From contig NC_090280.1 of assembly GCF_037392515.1 (NCBI RefSeq), forward strand, positions 27,843,118 to 27,907,117: 64,000 nucleotides of DNA, in the 5' to 3' direction. Within the stretch, counting starts at the first letter, position 1; each line of letters opens with the position of its first letter. Positions 22,274 through 34,200 of this stretch are shown here, in pieces. The position numbers and the translations under genes are program-made. The notes beneath the pieces were generated by a model, which did not search any database, had not been told where the DNA came from, and saw only the letters and a list, made by a program, of their open reading frames with translations. This stretch comes from Haliotis asinina (lineage: Eukaryota; Mollusca; Gastropoda; Lepetellida; Haliotidae).

Positions 22274-25200
22274 CTAAAACAACAGGACAATCAACACATG
22301 ATCACCAATAAGACAACCAAAACTTCAGACAATAAGAATAATGACAATCGATATTTATAATGTACCTGTATCCATGCACTTGTGCATACTCATTATGCTA
22401 CAATTACAATTAGAAGTACTAGTCACGTTATGATTCACTTGAATATTCATGAATTGAACCGTATTCCTTCATGAATTTATACAAACCTGCAGAGGTTATG
22501 AATTCTTTGAAGAATGTCCTCCTTGGGGTACATATATAGCATTAAAATGTCCATTTAAAAATGCCTACGACAGTTGTAACAATATTGAATAAATATTTTA
22601 CAAAACAAAAACTCGTTTTTGTCTTGTGAGACCACCCCTACAGGGCCCCCACCCGGGCCCCTAACAGCCAAGAGCAGGTAACTCTCGCCGTGTACCTCAT
22701 ACCTCACTTTTCATGCTGAGATTGTCAGACAGAATGTGGGGAGGCGGGTGGCCGTACCCCAAGGAGGACATTCTTCAAAGAATTCATAACCTCTACAGGT
22801 TTGTATAATTCTTTTTCAGAAGAAGTCCTCCTTGGGGTACATATATAGCATAAGACAGACTCCCAACGAACGTGAGTCGGGAGCGACATACTGTCTGCTG
22901 ATGTGTACCCTCCACACACTCTCATACACTGCCGAAGCTGCGAGAGATAGAGAAATACACTTACCCAATCACCAAGCCGCTGATGTCAATCAGGCTGGGG
23001 CGTGGCAACATAGGGCCGAAAGACAACAAAACAACTGGTTATCTTTTCGGATATCAGCAGTTCGTTTGATATAAGCCCTAAGGGTCTTGCGGACATCTAA
23101 GACGTGAGCACGTCGCAGAGAGGTACCGGGCGAGGGAGGCTGCATGAGCTTAGGGAGCTCGATAGGCGCTGTAACATGAAAAGCGCCTGCGATCTTAGGA
23201 CGGTAAGAATCCGGCGGTCTAATACTGACCCTGTCTTTGTGAAAGACAGTCAAAGCAGGATCCGCTGACATTGCATGAATGTCACCTACCCACCTGCCAG
23301 ATGTTACCGCAACAAGAAAGGCAGCCTTCCACGTTAACAGCCGGAGAGAAAGAGACGATAGCTCGTGAAAAAGAGGACCGGACAACCAGTCAAGAACGAC
23401 TGACAAGTCCCACGGGGGACTAATCCGCCGGACAGTCGGACGGATCCTATCCACACCCGCTAAAAAACGCTGAACAAGAGGGTGCTGCCCCAAGAGAGCA
23501 CCGTCAACAGGAATATGGAATGCCAAAATGGCCGTGGAATAGCCCCGGATAGTAGAGGCGGCTAGGCCTGACTCTAACCGGGACTGCAAAAATTCCAGTA
23601 CTTCAACTAGAGTTGAAGAAAAGGGATCAAGAATCCCCCTGTTGACACACCAGCGCGCATAATCTATCCTCATATTGAACGTTTGTCGAATCCCTCCGCG
23701 AAGCCAGAATTGTGTCTGCAACTGGTGCAGAAATTCCGCTCGCTTGGAGGCGATTCCTGACAGTGGCCAGGCCACCCACTGAATCCTGGGATTCGGGTGC
23801 GGCGCTCTGTTCTGGGATAGTAAGTCCGGTCGAAAGGGTAAAAGGACAGGAGGCAATGCCAGAAACCTCATCATTACCGGAAACCAGCTTTGAGACGACC
23901 AAAGAGGAGCAAGAAGCACTAACAGTCGAGCTGGTTGGGTGGGAAGCTGCGAGAGGACCCTGGGAATCAGCGGCAGAGGTGGGAACGCCCACAATACCCT
24001 GTCCGTCCAATCGAGCTGGAAAGCGTCCTGAGCGATGGCTCTCGGATCCGGTATCCGAGAACAAAACACCGGAATCTGGTTCATTCGCCCAGAGGCAAAC
24101 AGATCCACCTGGAACGATCCGAACAACCGGGAGATAATCCCGAATATCTCCCGATGCAACATCCACTCGTGAGGAGCTAGGACACGTCGAGAGAGCGCGT
24201 CTGCTCGAACATTGTCCACCCCGGGGAGATACACGGGACACACCCGAACATTGAACCGGTCACACCACTGTAGAAAGTGCCACGCCTCCTCTAGGAGGGA
24301 CGGGGAAACCGTACCGCCCTGTTTCAGGATATAGGTCATTGCCGTCTGGTTGTCCATCTCTAGACGTACCACACAGCCTCGAACCGTCTCCCGAAAGTGT
24401 TGGAACACTAGCCGGACAGCTCTCAATTCAAGCACATTGATGTGCAGGCGCGTTTCGTGCCGTAACCACAGGCCCGAAACTGAACAAGCGCCCAGCACGC
24501 CACCCCACCCTGTGAGGGAAGCGTCCGTCTGAATTGAAAGGGTTGGTGAGGGAGCGTCCAGACGTAACCCCCTGGATAGATTCCCTACCACTGTCCACCA
24601 CCGTAAATGAGGAAGGAGCCACTCCGGAGTGAGGAGAATCATCTCGTAACTCCTGCCGTGGGACCACATTCGCGCCAAGGCGTACTGAATGGGTCGCATC
24701 CTCAACCGCGCCCAAACAACGTCGCTGCCATGTTGCCTAGCAACTGGAGCCAAACCCGAGCCAAAGCCGAGGGGGACTCGAGGAATTGCATAACAAATCT
24801 CTGAACTTTGGAGATCCGATCCGGCGACAGGGAGACTATGCCTCTCGCTGTGTCGAACCGTGCGCCCTAAGAAGATCAGATCCTGTGTAGGAACTAGGTC
24901 CGACTTCTTGAGATTGATAATCCAGCCCAACCTGGTGAGAATACACATTATGGCGAATGTTGCGTCTTGACTCAAGTGAGCGGCAAGTGCTCGTATAAGC
25001 CAATCGTCCAGGTACGGGTGACAACACCTGCCCTGTGACCTGGCCACTTGCGCTGGGATTAACATAAGCTTGGTGAATACCCTCGGAGCTGTAGCGATGC
25101 CGAAGGGAAGCACCCGAAACTGATAGCATACCCCGTCAAAGGAGAACCGCAGGTACTTCCTGAACTCGGGATGCATCGGAACATGCAGGTACGCATCCTT

Positions 25201-28200
25201 GAGGTCGATGGACGTAAGCCAGTCGCCTCTTTCTACAGATGAGATCACTGACCGTAGTGTCTCCATCTTGAATGACGGTACCTGCAGCATAGTGTTCAGC
25301 CGTTTGAGATTGAGAATTGGTCTGAACCCTCCGTCCTTTTTGGTGACAAGGAAATAAGTGGAGTAAAATCCCTCTTGTTCCTGGCCCCCTGGAACCACCT
25401 CGATGGCCGCCTTGTCCAGTAAAGACTGAACCTCGGCGCGGAGAACCTCGGCTTTCTCCGGAACTACCGGCACAGGAGTGAGCTGAATTCCGGAAAAGGG
25501 AGGCGGTTCTCTCTTCCATAGTGGTAAGTGGCCGTCCCTGAGTGTGGATAGGACCCAGGGGTTGGAGGTTACCTTTTCCCAATCCGACAGGAAGTGGGAA
25601 AGGCGGCCACCCACAGGAAGGTTTGGCAGAAGGCAATGAATGCCCGACGTCGGCAGTGCTCCGACTGCTTGATTCGGGTTCACTTGCAAGGGCTCCGGAG
25701 GATGACTTACTGGGAAGCCGGGGCCGACTTCCCTTTCCTCGGAAAAGGATGCTGGGGCGCCGCAGCCTTGCCCTTGCCCCTACCCTTACCCTTACGCGCC
25801 TGCAAGGGCTGTGCCCACTTAGCAGAGTCCTTGGCCGGAGCCGAAAGATAAGCGGAGGAAAGCACCGGGGGACGCGCACGAGAAGTGCGAGGCTGTTCTA
25901 ACAAGGGTTTAGACTCCTTGAATGTAGACACAGCCTCCGCGGCCTCCCGGACTACTGATGCCGCTCCCGGGAAGAGAGTAGATCCCATCCGGAATGGCAG
26001 TGAAAGTAGCGCTTGTTGAGTGGCCGGCGAATACCGTGCCACGGACAGCCACAGTCTACGGAGGCCCATAACTGCAGACATCATCTGGCACGCCGAGGAC
26101 CTGATCGAGTCCCGCGCCAGATGCACCTCCGTAAGCTGTTGAGCGAGCGTAGGGGAAACACACTCCTCCTCAACACCGCCGCCGTCAACAAGCCGACGCT
26201 GCAATACCGAAGTATATGCAGCGTGTATTGTGACTTTAAGGCATTGAGCTGCATTTCGGTACTGCTCCTCAAACGACCTATAAGCCGATTTGAAGGCAGT
26301 AACGTTAGAGGTGAACGGAGGCAGGCGGCGTCCTTGCTTAGCCGAAGCTAAGGAGCTGCCAGAGGAACCCCCCAGGGCGACCGATGCATAGATACAGTCG
26401 TCGACAACTGGAGGGTTATACAAATTAAGATCACCCATAAGGTAACGTCGGTCTAGCTCTGGCAAATCGAAGCGTGACCTCGCTCCTGTTAAAAGAGGGT
26501 TAATCACTTCTGACAATATAGAAGGGAGGATGCGCAACCGAGACTCCACCACCTTGGCTGGGGCAAAAGCCTCACCCGGCAGTCGGAATTCCTCGGGGTC
26601 AGGTGTCGCCGAAGCAACCACGACCTGCGGCAGGACAGAAGCTATACGCTCCCGTACCAGCCTCAGCAGGGCGCCGAGCGAAAACGAAAACTCACTCGGC
26701 CCACCCCGGTCCTCCCCCTCCTCCATGATCTCCTCGGCGCGATCCCCCAAGAGTGACACCTCAGATCTGTCATCTAAGGATAGCTTCGGGGGATCGGTCG
26801 AGGGAACATCCGAAAGAGAGAGAGGCCCGAGCAGAGCCGAGTGGCCCGATGCCATAGACCCGACACCCGAGACTGAGTCCCAACATAGGCATGGTCCCAT
26901 GACCAACACTGGCAACCTCAGAGTGGCTGGCAACAGACTCTAAAGTCGGTTCCTGCGCACCCCTAATGGAAGTCCCCACACCGGCGCCAGAGGCGTGGCT
27001 GGGGAGTCCCATGGAAGCCGAAGCCGGATACACACCCGACTCCGGACGAACGCCGATCTCCTGGCGGAGACCGGACATCGCGTCCGAAATCAGGGTATGC
27101 ACCAACGCCATTTGCTGCTGTAACAAAGACGAAAGTAAATCCCCTTCGCTGGTTTTGCCGTATCCCCCCCTTCGAGACTGAAGCCGAAGACGCCTTCTTA
27201 ATATCTTTTTTGGCTTTTTTCGAAGGTGGCTCCTGCGCCCAAATATCCCCCCCCGCCTGGATCAAAGATCTATAAAAGATCAAGTCTGCATGATGGGATT
27301 TTTGAGCCCTGGGGGAAAAGTTTTGACACATGGTGCATCCTTGCTCGTCGTGAGCTTCCTCCGCCAAGCAACGCAGGCACAGAATATGCTTATCCCTCGG
27401 GGGGAGTTTTGCGTTACAAGTAGCACACCCCTTGAACTGGAAAAAACCGAACCGCGCTATGATTAATAGCAAGGCCCGTTAATCCAACAAACACATGAGT
27501 ATTTAACAGAAACAATAATATGCACTGGTGATATTTAACCGTTAAATAATAATAAAGCTATTTTTGAAAACATACAATAGCATATAAGGATTTCTTTACC
27601 ATGGAAAAGAAAGGTAAAAAACCATACAAATAGGCAGAAGAAATAACCACCAGGTACGTGCCGCCCGCCATCGGTAGCCACGGAAAGTTACAACATTTCA
27701 TGAATGAAAAAGAGTGAAATATGCATTCCTAATATCGCCCGTGCGTTAAAGAGGAACCATACATACGGTTTTCGTAGCTTTCTCACTCATTTCTCTTCAA
27801 TTCGTAGGTTCTGGCTCTACATATGAGAGCTTGCTGATAGACGACTGTCCTCAATGACGACAGCATGAAAAGTGAGGTATGAGGTACACGGCGAGAGTTA
27901 CCTGCTCTTGGCTGTTAGGGGCCCGGGTGGGGGCCCTGTAGGGGTGGTCTCACAAGACAAAAACGAGTTTTTGTTTTGTAAAATATTTATTCAATATTGT
28001 TACAACTGTCGTAGGCATTTTTAAATGGACATTTTAATGCTATATATGTACCCCAAGGAGGACTTCTTCTGAAAAAGAGTTAATTAATTATTCATGGTCA
28101 CTAGAATAGAATATTTACAAATTTCAGTGAGATACACAAAATGAAATACACATATATCAACGCCACACAATACTGTGACTTGTGTTACTTTGACAGAGTT

Positions 28201-31200
28201 TAGCTTTATGTCACAATAAGCAATATTCCTGCAAAATCATGGCTGGCAACACCAGAAACCCGGCTTCTCATATTGTACGCATGTGGGGATTGAACCCAGG
28301 TTTTGGTGTGACAAACTCTTTAACCAATGGGCTTCTCCATTGCCCTGTGTCATTTTGAAAAGGGCCCCTCACTGCACAGTCATTAAATTAGAATTGGCAT
28401 TGTTTATCAGTGTTAGATTTGGGTGAAATTTTAAGTGGGTCCAACTTGATTAAAATGATGTTTCTGAACCCCCCTCCAAATTGAGTCCAATGTTAAATAA
28501 ATTTGCAGATGTAAAATAGAGGGGGTCCTCACTGAATTTGATGAGTCAAAATACTCCAAAACCCTCTCTTGAGAGAACACTGGTTTATGACGCATTCCCC
28601 TTTGTAATAAAAAAATATCCGATTAATGTTTCAACTTTAGCAATTGCATAATAGCATTAGTGTTCATGAATAAATTTTCTTATTCAGTAGTATGTCAACG
28701 TTGATATCTTTAGGGTATATGTTCCGTTAAGTCTCCACTTTACCCTAGAGGCATCTACAGCTCAGCTTGATGATTTTATTACCTTTATTACCTTTTAGCT
28801 GGCTTTTTGTCCAATCAGGTGTCTATGCTGGGAAGTTTAATGTACAAATAACAACTCACTTTTGCTTTTAAATTATCTAACCGACTAAAGTTGGCAACAC
28901 AAACTATGCAGAGGTGCTCTAAAACCTATCAAGTCGTTGCATGATTTCCCTCAAATCTGAGTCGCACTGCGAACAAAGATTCATAGCTAGTTGTTGACAC
29001 TGGCAAGCTCTGTTGTAACGGTGGCTTAGCTGAATGGCTAATGTGAGAATGCTGAGCCAGCAAAGAGAGGTAATAAAATTATCATGACGACCCTAGCTGC
29101 ATAAAGGGTATACTGGAGATTCATTGATACATACACCCTGGAGATATTGAGATACACCTCTTAGAGTATTCGTTGCAGCCCCATTAACTACACACTTGGT
29201 GATTTCCTGTTGTAAGTTTGGATGCTAAGTTTTAAAAAAACAGTACCAATATTCATCCACCTCTTATGGCAAAGGAGACAACAATTTGAAATCTTACAAT
29301 ATATATAAGCAAAGAACCAATGAGGGCATTAGCAAGTTGTTGCTCTTAGGATCTATTTAGTTGACAGCACAAAATTTAAACAAGCAAAAACAAAGACCTT
29401 CTGAGCAGCTGTTTCCTAGCAACAAAATAAAGCCTGACAACCCACCTGTGATGAAGACTCCCTTGAGTGCCTCCAACAAGGAGCCGTTGATGTAGTCCCT
29501 CCAGAACGCATCCAGGTACGTCAGTTCAGAGAACTTAATGTCACAAATGATTGATCCCAAGTCTCGGGATTTCAGTATTGTGTTGGCCTGAGCAAACTTT
29601 TCAAACTGTCTCTCGATAAGCTCAGGTTTATTTGAAAACACATTCCCATCTAAGGCATTCTCATGTTGGCAGTATTCTGCTCGGACACGGAGACGGATAT
29701 CTGGGATAGAAGGAATAGTCAGTTAGCCATGTTGTTATGTCTGCAGTGAGTGAGTGAGTTAGCTGGGTTCAATGCTGCTTAGAACTGCACCACTGGTAAA
29801 ACCCATAACACATGTTTGGTGCACACAAACATAACTGGGGCAAACCTACCATTAGTGTAGCTCAAATCCTAAAGGAATGCAAGTCTGCAAGACTGGGCCA
29901 GCTGTGTCCAATGCTGAGTCAACTTATATCTCCTATGGCATGCAGTCTTCAAGAGCAGCTGGACAAGCCACTGGACATATACAGAAGAATACTGATCCCT
30001 ACCATTGCCATGATGACACACATTCAGCAGGGTCTGGAGGTGGTCTTCCTTGGTGGTCACCCATCCAAGTACTATACAAACACTGCAGAACCTCCTTCAT
30101 CCATACACAACAGCCTCCAAGTCATGTGACTCTGCAGCAAAACAGAAGAACAGCCCTGGGGGGTGGAGAAAGTAAACATATTTAACCAATTAAGAATTCC
30201 CTTGAAAGAGGGGCTCTATGATTCTACCAACAAAACCTGGTTTTCTCATACACGGCCATCAAAGTGTAATGGTTCATTATGTGCAAGATCTTGCACATAA
30301 TGAAAAGTATTATTACTTGACAAGTAAAATTTACAAATGGCCAATATTTGAAATACTAGCCGGTCACAATGTCCAGCTGTTGCAAAATGCCAGGGAAAAC
30401 CCTGAATATCATGGCTTCAATACCAGAAAATGTCTTGTACCCTTGAAAGGAATCAAACCCGATCTTCTCCATGGTGAGAAAATGCTTAAACCACCAGGCT
30501 ACCTCAGATTTCAAATGACATTCAGACCACCCTGACATCTAATATTCCACAGATACAAAGTGAAAACCTGTCTTGACAGTGTATTTTAGATAGTGCACTT
30601 TATCTTCTTGTCCTGTAAGCACTGTTACGGCTGTTAAAAATTATGTAAATGTGGAAAACAGGGTTATCTTCTAAAAACACTATGGAAACTGAATCACCTT
30701 GGTTGCAGAGTGCAATGAAAATGAAAAAGAGTTAAACTGAATACATACTGCAATGACTACAAAAAAAAACATGCCTATATTTCTCTACCATATACTAAAT
30801 ATCTTTCAACATTTTCATTCCGGGGGATTGAAATTCTCAAAAATATTTTATTCTAGGAAGTATGATTAACAAACCCCATAGATAAATCCATATGATTTCA
30901 ATGTCTCTTATCCCTTTCAATTCTTTTTAGAAAGTCACACTTGGAACAAATGCAAATCTCATACTCTGATAAACATTTTGAGACAAAACACAAAATTCTT
31001 GGAAAAAGTTGTCAGGACAATCATTGATTTTTCATCACAGATCATATTCAAGAGCAGCCAGTAAGAGAGTCCTCTATGAATTTCACACGAAAGTGATGGA
31101 TTGTCTCGCTGGTGAAGTTCCATCCAGACCTCCATCAGATCCACCTAAAAATGTGTTGTGGCAAAAGTGTAAGTGCAAGGGGTCATCTCAAAGATATTTT

Positions 31201-34200
31201 GTGCTTTTTCACATGTGTTGAATATGTCTCTTTTACTTATTAATATCTTAGGTGTCTTTCTTTCATGAAGTTTATGTTAAGATATGTCAAAGAGTATGAT
31301 ACCTGATACCCATAAAAGCATCATGTTAAATGTCTCTAAATATATAGGTGGCATACTGCATGAAAATCGACAGGACTGGATATTGTTACGTACGTTAGGA
31401 CATGCACTTCACTACTTCAGTTCCCCAATGGGATTATCATATCTTAACCAATATTTCTATCACCTAGCCTGACCCCACCAGAAGGTCTGCTTCAGCCGTC
31501 CTGGTTTTGCTTTTGAGACAACCCCACCTGTCTGTTTCTTTTTGACAGTGATAGTGAGACTGTATGGTGGCTACATCCTTAATAGTTTCAGCATGAAAGT
31601 TATTATTTTTACGACAGCTATCCTATATAATGAAGATAAGTCTAAAACGTGCCCTTTGTAATACAATATCATCGCACACAATTTGCATAAAACTGTCTCT
31701 TCCAAATACGCCGCTCTGGGCTTTGAAAAAATCTGCATTGCTCATTTCTGTACTAATCTCTCTTCAGTAAAGTCCTATGTGCAAGTTTATCAGCTCCTTT
31801 CCACTGGAACTGTGGTTAGGCCTAATTTACTTTAAAGGTCACATGCAACCAAAAAATCACACATAATTAAAACAGTTATCATTTTTTCATGATCTGTTAA
31901 ATGCACTGCTAGTTAAGAAAATACAAACAAACAAAATTATGAGCGTATAATTGCAAATCAAAAGTGCAATCCGTTGGCCTACTGTGTTTGAAAATCAGAG
32001 ACATGCTGTACTGAATTGATGGCGACTAAATTTCAATTGGAACCGAACGCGCAGCAGCGCGAGGTTTCAATTGTAATATTTCGTCGCCATCAATTCAGTA
32101 CAGCATGTCTCTGATTTTCAAACACAGTAGGTTTATCTCCATTCTACCATGACCCATTTAAAATCGAACTTCCTCTGCGTGATCCGGCAGGGGATGAGAG
32201 GCGATTTAAGCTTGTCTGTGAAGGGAGTGGTTGGTGCCTTTCATATTTTTTATACATTCCAACATTAAAAATATTCTGTCTACGGAAAACAAACAACAGT
32301 TTATTCAAAGCAATGATGTAATGCCAAAGAGCTTGTTTTTATCATCCCAACTCTACACGACTGAAACCAGCCTATTGTTTTGTTTGCCGTAATACTCTAC
32401 CCCCTTGGTTAGACAATAATGGAATCGTCTGACCTACTTATTTTCATGGAAGTAGAGTTACGCAACAGTTTGAAATGGTGGACGAGACAGTGTTTACATT
32501 TTAAAGTTTCAATTTGACGTGAAAGTGGAAAAAAATGGATTGGATGTCGAATCAGAACCCTCCAGAATCGAAGAATAGATTCTTTTGTGATAGACCTACA
32601 ATCTGTATCTCAGCAAAAACTGTTGATTTTTACGCTTGGCAATCGATTGAGCTTTCATGTACTTGCCTCCACCCCGGCATGTGGCGAAAGAGTGACAGTG
32701 CCATTTTGTCAAAATGTGTGTACATATGGCTAACTTGGGATTCCTGGAAACTTTGATTTCATCATGGATGTATTGAGGCCAAGCTTTTCTCAAAGTGTAT
32801 GAACATTAGAAAGACTGCCTTGCGGGGATGATGGTAGAGCAGGACTCTGGTGGTTCAATTTTTTACATATAGATATTATTGTGACATGATGGGAGTATGA
32901 GTAGCATAAATTTGGCGTTTTGGCAGAACCGTTATCTTGCAAATTTCCCATTATAAATGGAAACAAATATACCATATTCCAGGGAGCTAAATGTTTACTA
33001 ACGTTTTGCTGCACAATTTTGAATAGATAGGGGTGTATTTTGGCAAGGCATTCTGATTAATGTGTTAGGTATTGTTTATGTCAGGGGATATGTATTGTAA
33101 TTGAGTGTTTTTATAATAGAGGGTAATATGATAGTGAAATTCCCATAGAATTGTGGAGGAAATATCATAATTGTATTTTCTGAGTTTGAATAAATGTTTT
33201 TGATCAGCATTTCCATCATGTCTGTTGTGTTGATATCAGTCGTGTTGGTGGTCAATCTTGTATATACATGCGTAGTGAAGCGCCCTGAAATCAGACACAT
33301 GTTCAATCCCAAATTTCAAACTACATAGATCTATGTGGCAAATTCCCGAGTCAGCGTCAAAATCCATGGAGTTGTTGTTGTTATGACCATGGTCAAATGG
33401 AAGTAGTTCTCACAATAAGACTTGTTAATGCGCTGTGAAACTGCCTAAAATCAGATGGTGTCAATCCAGAAGTGTTGATTTTTCTGAACAACCAATCAGA
33501 ATCCAGTATTTTCTTGAGTCATGGTAGAATTAGGATTACACTTTCTTGGTACAGCACAGATCCTAGTATTTTTGTTGGGTTGCATCCCATCCAAGATTCT
33601 AACCAACACCCTCAGAGACAGGCACCTAATCGCCCGAATAGCACTCAACTCGACAAAAAGTACCAAAATCTGTACTTCATTAAGAAAGTATAACCCTAAA
33701 TATAGCACATGTTGCATTTGACAACTTCTTAAATGGCTTTGCATCATCACAAGTCTACTGATGCAACATGAGTCATCTACTGAGTCTGCATTAACTGCCT
33801 ACTCACCACAGGTTACTTTTTTCTTTATCTCTTCCTCATCTTCTGCTGGCCTCTGCTCCACCTCCTGTGAGGAGGCACATGGCGGCTCCACCCTTTCACA
33901 CTTCCTGATGCTAGTCCTTGTCTTCCTCCTCTTGACTGCAGCAGCTGATGCCTCAGACTGGTCTGTGTGTCTGGAGACTGTTAGACATGAAGAACAACCC
34001 ACACGCTTCCGGGAGGATGGGACTCTGGACGTGCTGTTTTCCAGGTATTCATCTACAGGGTCTGGCTCAACTGTCAACAACAAACGACACACTGCTATTG
34101 AAACTGAAATGGAGGACCCCATTTATAAACAGCAGGCAAGTGTGTTCTATCACATATGACAACTTGAGTTAGAGTTATTGTGAAATATACAATCAGACAC

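Larger units (their letters stand above)
22477..28079 (-). mobile_element. DIRS-type tyrosine-recombinase retrotransposon
   Basis: A 5.6-kb element in DEDD intron 3, in the same orientation as the gene. Parts: inverted terminal repeats at both ends, a gag-like region, a polymerase region with reverse transcriptase, RNase H and tyrosine-recombinase homology, and an internal complementary region next to the downstream repeat. There is no integrase and no pair of direct LTRs. The terminal repeats look identical by eye and base composition is more GC-rich than the surroundings, so insertion is probably recent. It looks nearly whole in structure but its coding part is broken, with roughly three or four breaks. 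Confidence 0.92.
22274..29445 (-). other. DEDD intron 3
   Basis: Contains the DIRS element (22477-28079) and a SINE copy. The remainder at 28346-29445 is AT-rich with no recognisable feature. Confidence 0.85.
29701..33806 (-). other. DEDD intron 2
   Basis: AT-rich. Holds a dispersed repeat (31832-31978) and a hairpin (31979-32130). A plus-strand open frame at 29812-30129 shows no family signature. Otherwise nothing recognised. Confidence 0.8.

Noticed and set aside
23712-24137. Plus-strand open frames across 23.6-26.9 kb
   Set aside because: They are mirror readings of the GC-rich DIRS coding region on the minus strand.
31979-32130. Conserved microRNA precursor
   Set aside because: The stem is too long and too perfect for a typical animal microRNA, and I recognise no known mature sequence; kept only as a foldback with possible small-RNA output.
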